From Lachnospiraceae bacterium (GTDB taxonomy: Bacteria; Bacillota; Clostridia; Lachnospirales; Lachnospiraceae): a DNA stretch of 53,350 bases. Below, in pieces: positions 52,383 through 53,350 of the stretch (positions are counted from its first letter, which is position 1; every line of letters begins with the position of its first letter). A program made the translations under genes and the position numbers. Under the pieces are notes generated by a model, which did not search any database, had not been told where the DNA came from, and worked only from the letters and a program-made list of their open reading frames with translations. The stretch lies in contig JAEENL010000027.1 in the NCBI GenBank assembly GCA_016283775.1, positions 1 through 53,350 of the forward strand, read 5' to 3'.

Positions 52383-53202
52383 TCTCTTTCTTTAAAGCGG
52401 CAGATGCCATAAATGCTGCGGCTGCTATGAAAAGCAGTGCTGCTGCGGGGATCATGAAACCGTCGTATGTCTTGGGAGTCTCATCGGGAACCTGAGTGGA
52501 AGCGGTCACAGTTACGATGCATACGGGAGGAACAAGAAGCTTTGAATCCGATACAGCGCTGACAAGCACTTTGTCCTTTGCGTCGGTAGGAAGAGTGATG
52601 GTCACGGTCCCTGCTTCATCTGTGGTGTAAGGGCTCTGCTCTCCGTTTACGGTGATAACTGCGCCTGCAATGGGAACCTGTATGGGATTCCAGTCAGCGT
52701 CATATCCTGCGCCCATGAGTGTGAGTGTGAGGAAGTCAAGCGCGCCCGCTTCAGCGGTTACTTTGTCAAAATAGCTGTAGCTGTCCGAAAATGCTGTAGT
52801 GTCGGTGTAAACGAAAGCATACACATGATCTCCGGTCTTTACCGGATCCGCAAGGCTCCAAGCGGAAGCGTTGTTTACCATGTAGCCGTAAGAACCGCCG
52901 TTTTCAACGCCCCAGAGCTTTGTCATGGAAAGTCCGTATTCTGTGGTGGCAGAACTATAGCCGGCAGCGGCACCGCCGTCAAACTTGGCCTCGTGAGCAG
53001 CAAAGAGCGCATCATTTATGGTGAGCGCGCCGTCATTGTCGACGTCTGTAACGGTGATCTCTTCAGCTGCGAGAACGAGTGTGCCGTTTGCGATGGATAC
53101 GAGCACCTTCGCACTGAGATCCTCGGCAGAAGCAAGGTGGTTTGCACTGAGAGCTGTGATGATAAGTGTCAGTGCAAGTGCAATAGTGAGTTTCTTTTTC
53201 AT
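52372..53202 (-). CDS. Secreted DUF4430-like protein with EF-hand motif
   Basis: A 276-residue surface protein. Signal peptide about 1-27. An EF-hand/dockerin-like loop DVDNDGALTIND occurs near residue 55. A DUF4430-like part follows (LSMTKLWGVENGGSYGYMVN through KTGDHVYAFVYTD). An Ig-like/carboxypeptidase-regulatory-type repeat follows (PIAGAVITVNGE, TTDEAGTVTITLP). A C-terminal TM with KK tail (PAAALLFIAAAAF) anchors it. It is probably the first ligand-capturing component of the vitamin uptake operon (inference). Start ATG 53202 follows GGAG (53213-53210); an in-frame start at 53268 would put a terminator hairpin inside the gene. Confidence 0.82.
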   Translation of the reverse strand: MKKKLTIALALTLIITALSANHLASAEDLSAKVLVSIANGTLVLAAEEITVTDVDNDGALTINDALFAAHEAKFDGGAAAGYSSATTEYGLSMTKLWGVENGGSYGYMVNNASAWSLADPVKTGDHVYAFVYTDTTAFSDSYSYFDKVTAEAGALDFLTLTLMGAGYDADWNPIQVPIAGAVITVNGEQSPYTTDEAGTVTITLPTDAKDKVLVSAVSDSKLLVPPVCIVTVTASTQVPDETPKTYDGFMIPAAALLFIAAAAFMASAALKKENEM

Positions 53203-53211
53203 TTCAGATCT

Positions 53212-53315
53212 CCTTTTGGTTTGATTATTTGCGGGAGCACAAAAATAAGAGTGCATGCCGCATGGCATTCAATAATGTTTGCACTCTTTCCGCCAAAATA
53301 ATGTAAACCAAAAAG
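53212..53315 (-). promoter_or_regulatory. Inverted repeat able to mask the ribosome site
   Basis: On the minus-strand RNA, CTTTTTGGTTT (53315-53305) can pair with AAACCAAAAGG (53222-53212) with one G-U pair. The downstream arm includes the first two G of the GGAG ribosome site of the gene starting at 53202. The arms enclose the terminator hairpin. Confidence 0.45.
53241..53288 (-). terminator. Leader terminator ahead of the vitamin-uptake operon
   Basis: Minus-strand 9-bp stem AAGAGTGCA (53288-53280) / TGCACTCTT (53255-53247), the loop itself containing an ATGCC/GGCAT mini-hairpin, followed by ATTTTT (53246-53241). It lies 38 bases before the start codon, so it is an attenuator rather than an end-of-gene terminator. 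Confidence 0.65.
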
Positions 53316-53350
53316 ATACATACAGCGTCAATGGCGGTTGCCCCGGACTC
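53290..53350 (-). ncRNA. Possible 3' end of a cobalamin riboswitch, cut by window
   Basis: The minus strand at the window edge begins GAGTCCGGGGCAACCGCC (53350-53333). This resembles the conserved tail of cobalamin riboswitches (GUCxGGxxACCxGCC). CCGCCA (53337-53332) can pair with TGGCGG (53295-53290) just 5' of the terminator stem, giving an alternative fold. The bulk of any aptamer lies outside the window, so this is tentative. Confidence 0.4.

Noticed and set aside
53203-53268. Upstream start at 53268 for the DUF4430-like protein
   Set aside because: It would encode the terminator hairpin and place residues before a normal signal peptide; ATG 53202 has GGAG at the right distance.

Overview
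The window looks like a chromosomal segment from a plant-fibre-degrading Clostridia, most likely a Lachnospiraceae (Butyrivibrio-like). This is inferred from gene content: strong AGGAGG ribosome sites, cytosolic glycosidases (GH26, GH31, GH43), BspA-like leucine-rich repeats, ECF vitamin transport, Fe-S aldo/keto reductases, and many GGDEF and hybrid-kinase genes. I saw no rRNA, tRNA, CRISPR array, insertion sequence or phage gene. Genes are densely packed and intergenic gaps are under 300 bases.

Layout. (1) 1-12707, plus strand: one tightly spaced run holding a truncated GGDEF-PAS protein, PfkB sugar kinase, GH26, tRNA-dihydrouridine synthase, a 1054-residue LRR protein, Fe-S aldo/keto reductase, GH31, histidine phosphatase, a duplicated lipocalin-like protein and an extended SDR. 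(2) 12806-14932: an HD-GYP membrane protein with a duplicated C-terminal domain, ended by a clear terminator. (3) 15114-24839: a signalling operon of three hybrid histidine kinases plus a REC-GGDEF response regulator. The last kinase carries a DegV (fatty-acid-binding) domain between its receiver and HPt domains. (4) 24869-27279: Na+/alanine symporter and a YhcC-type radical SAM protein. (5) 27257-28713, minus strand: an AlkD-like protein and a GGDEF protein with a predicted ribbon-helix-helix tail. This is divergent from a carboxylesterase-GH43 fusion (29009-31786), and two matching palindromes lie in the shared promoter region. (6) 31890-37796: MCP, GPH sugar symporter, D-2-hydroxyacid dehydrogenase, second Fe-S aldo/keto reductase, free-methionine-sulfoxide reductase. 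(7) 37865-44921: GGDEF sensor, another large hybrid kinase, NAD+ synthetase. (8) 44908-53202, minus strand: a DUF4430 surface protein, a transcobalamin/intrinsic-factor-like surface protein, ECF transporter T, A1A2 and S components, 5-formyl-THF cyclo-ligase, an I9-like lipoprotein, purC and rsmJ. A structured leader (53203-53350) ahead of this set resembles the tail of a cobalamin riboswitch followed by a terminator.

How they may work together (inference). The left part imports and trims plant beta-mannan and xyloglucan-type oligosaccharides in the cytoplasm. The centre is a c-di-GMP hub: four GGDEF proteins, one HD-GYP and four hybrid kinases, with no EAL protein. The right end is a vitamin-capture system, probably for cobalamin, whose surface receptor has the same two-part fold plan as animal cobalamin carriers. 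The most unusual items are the DegV-kinase fusion, the GGDEF-RHH protein with its palindromic sites, and the transcobalamin-like ECF locus with its leader RNA.
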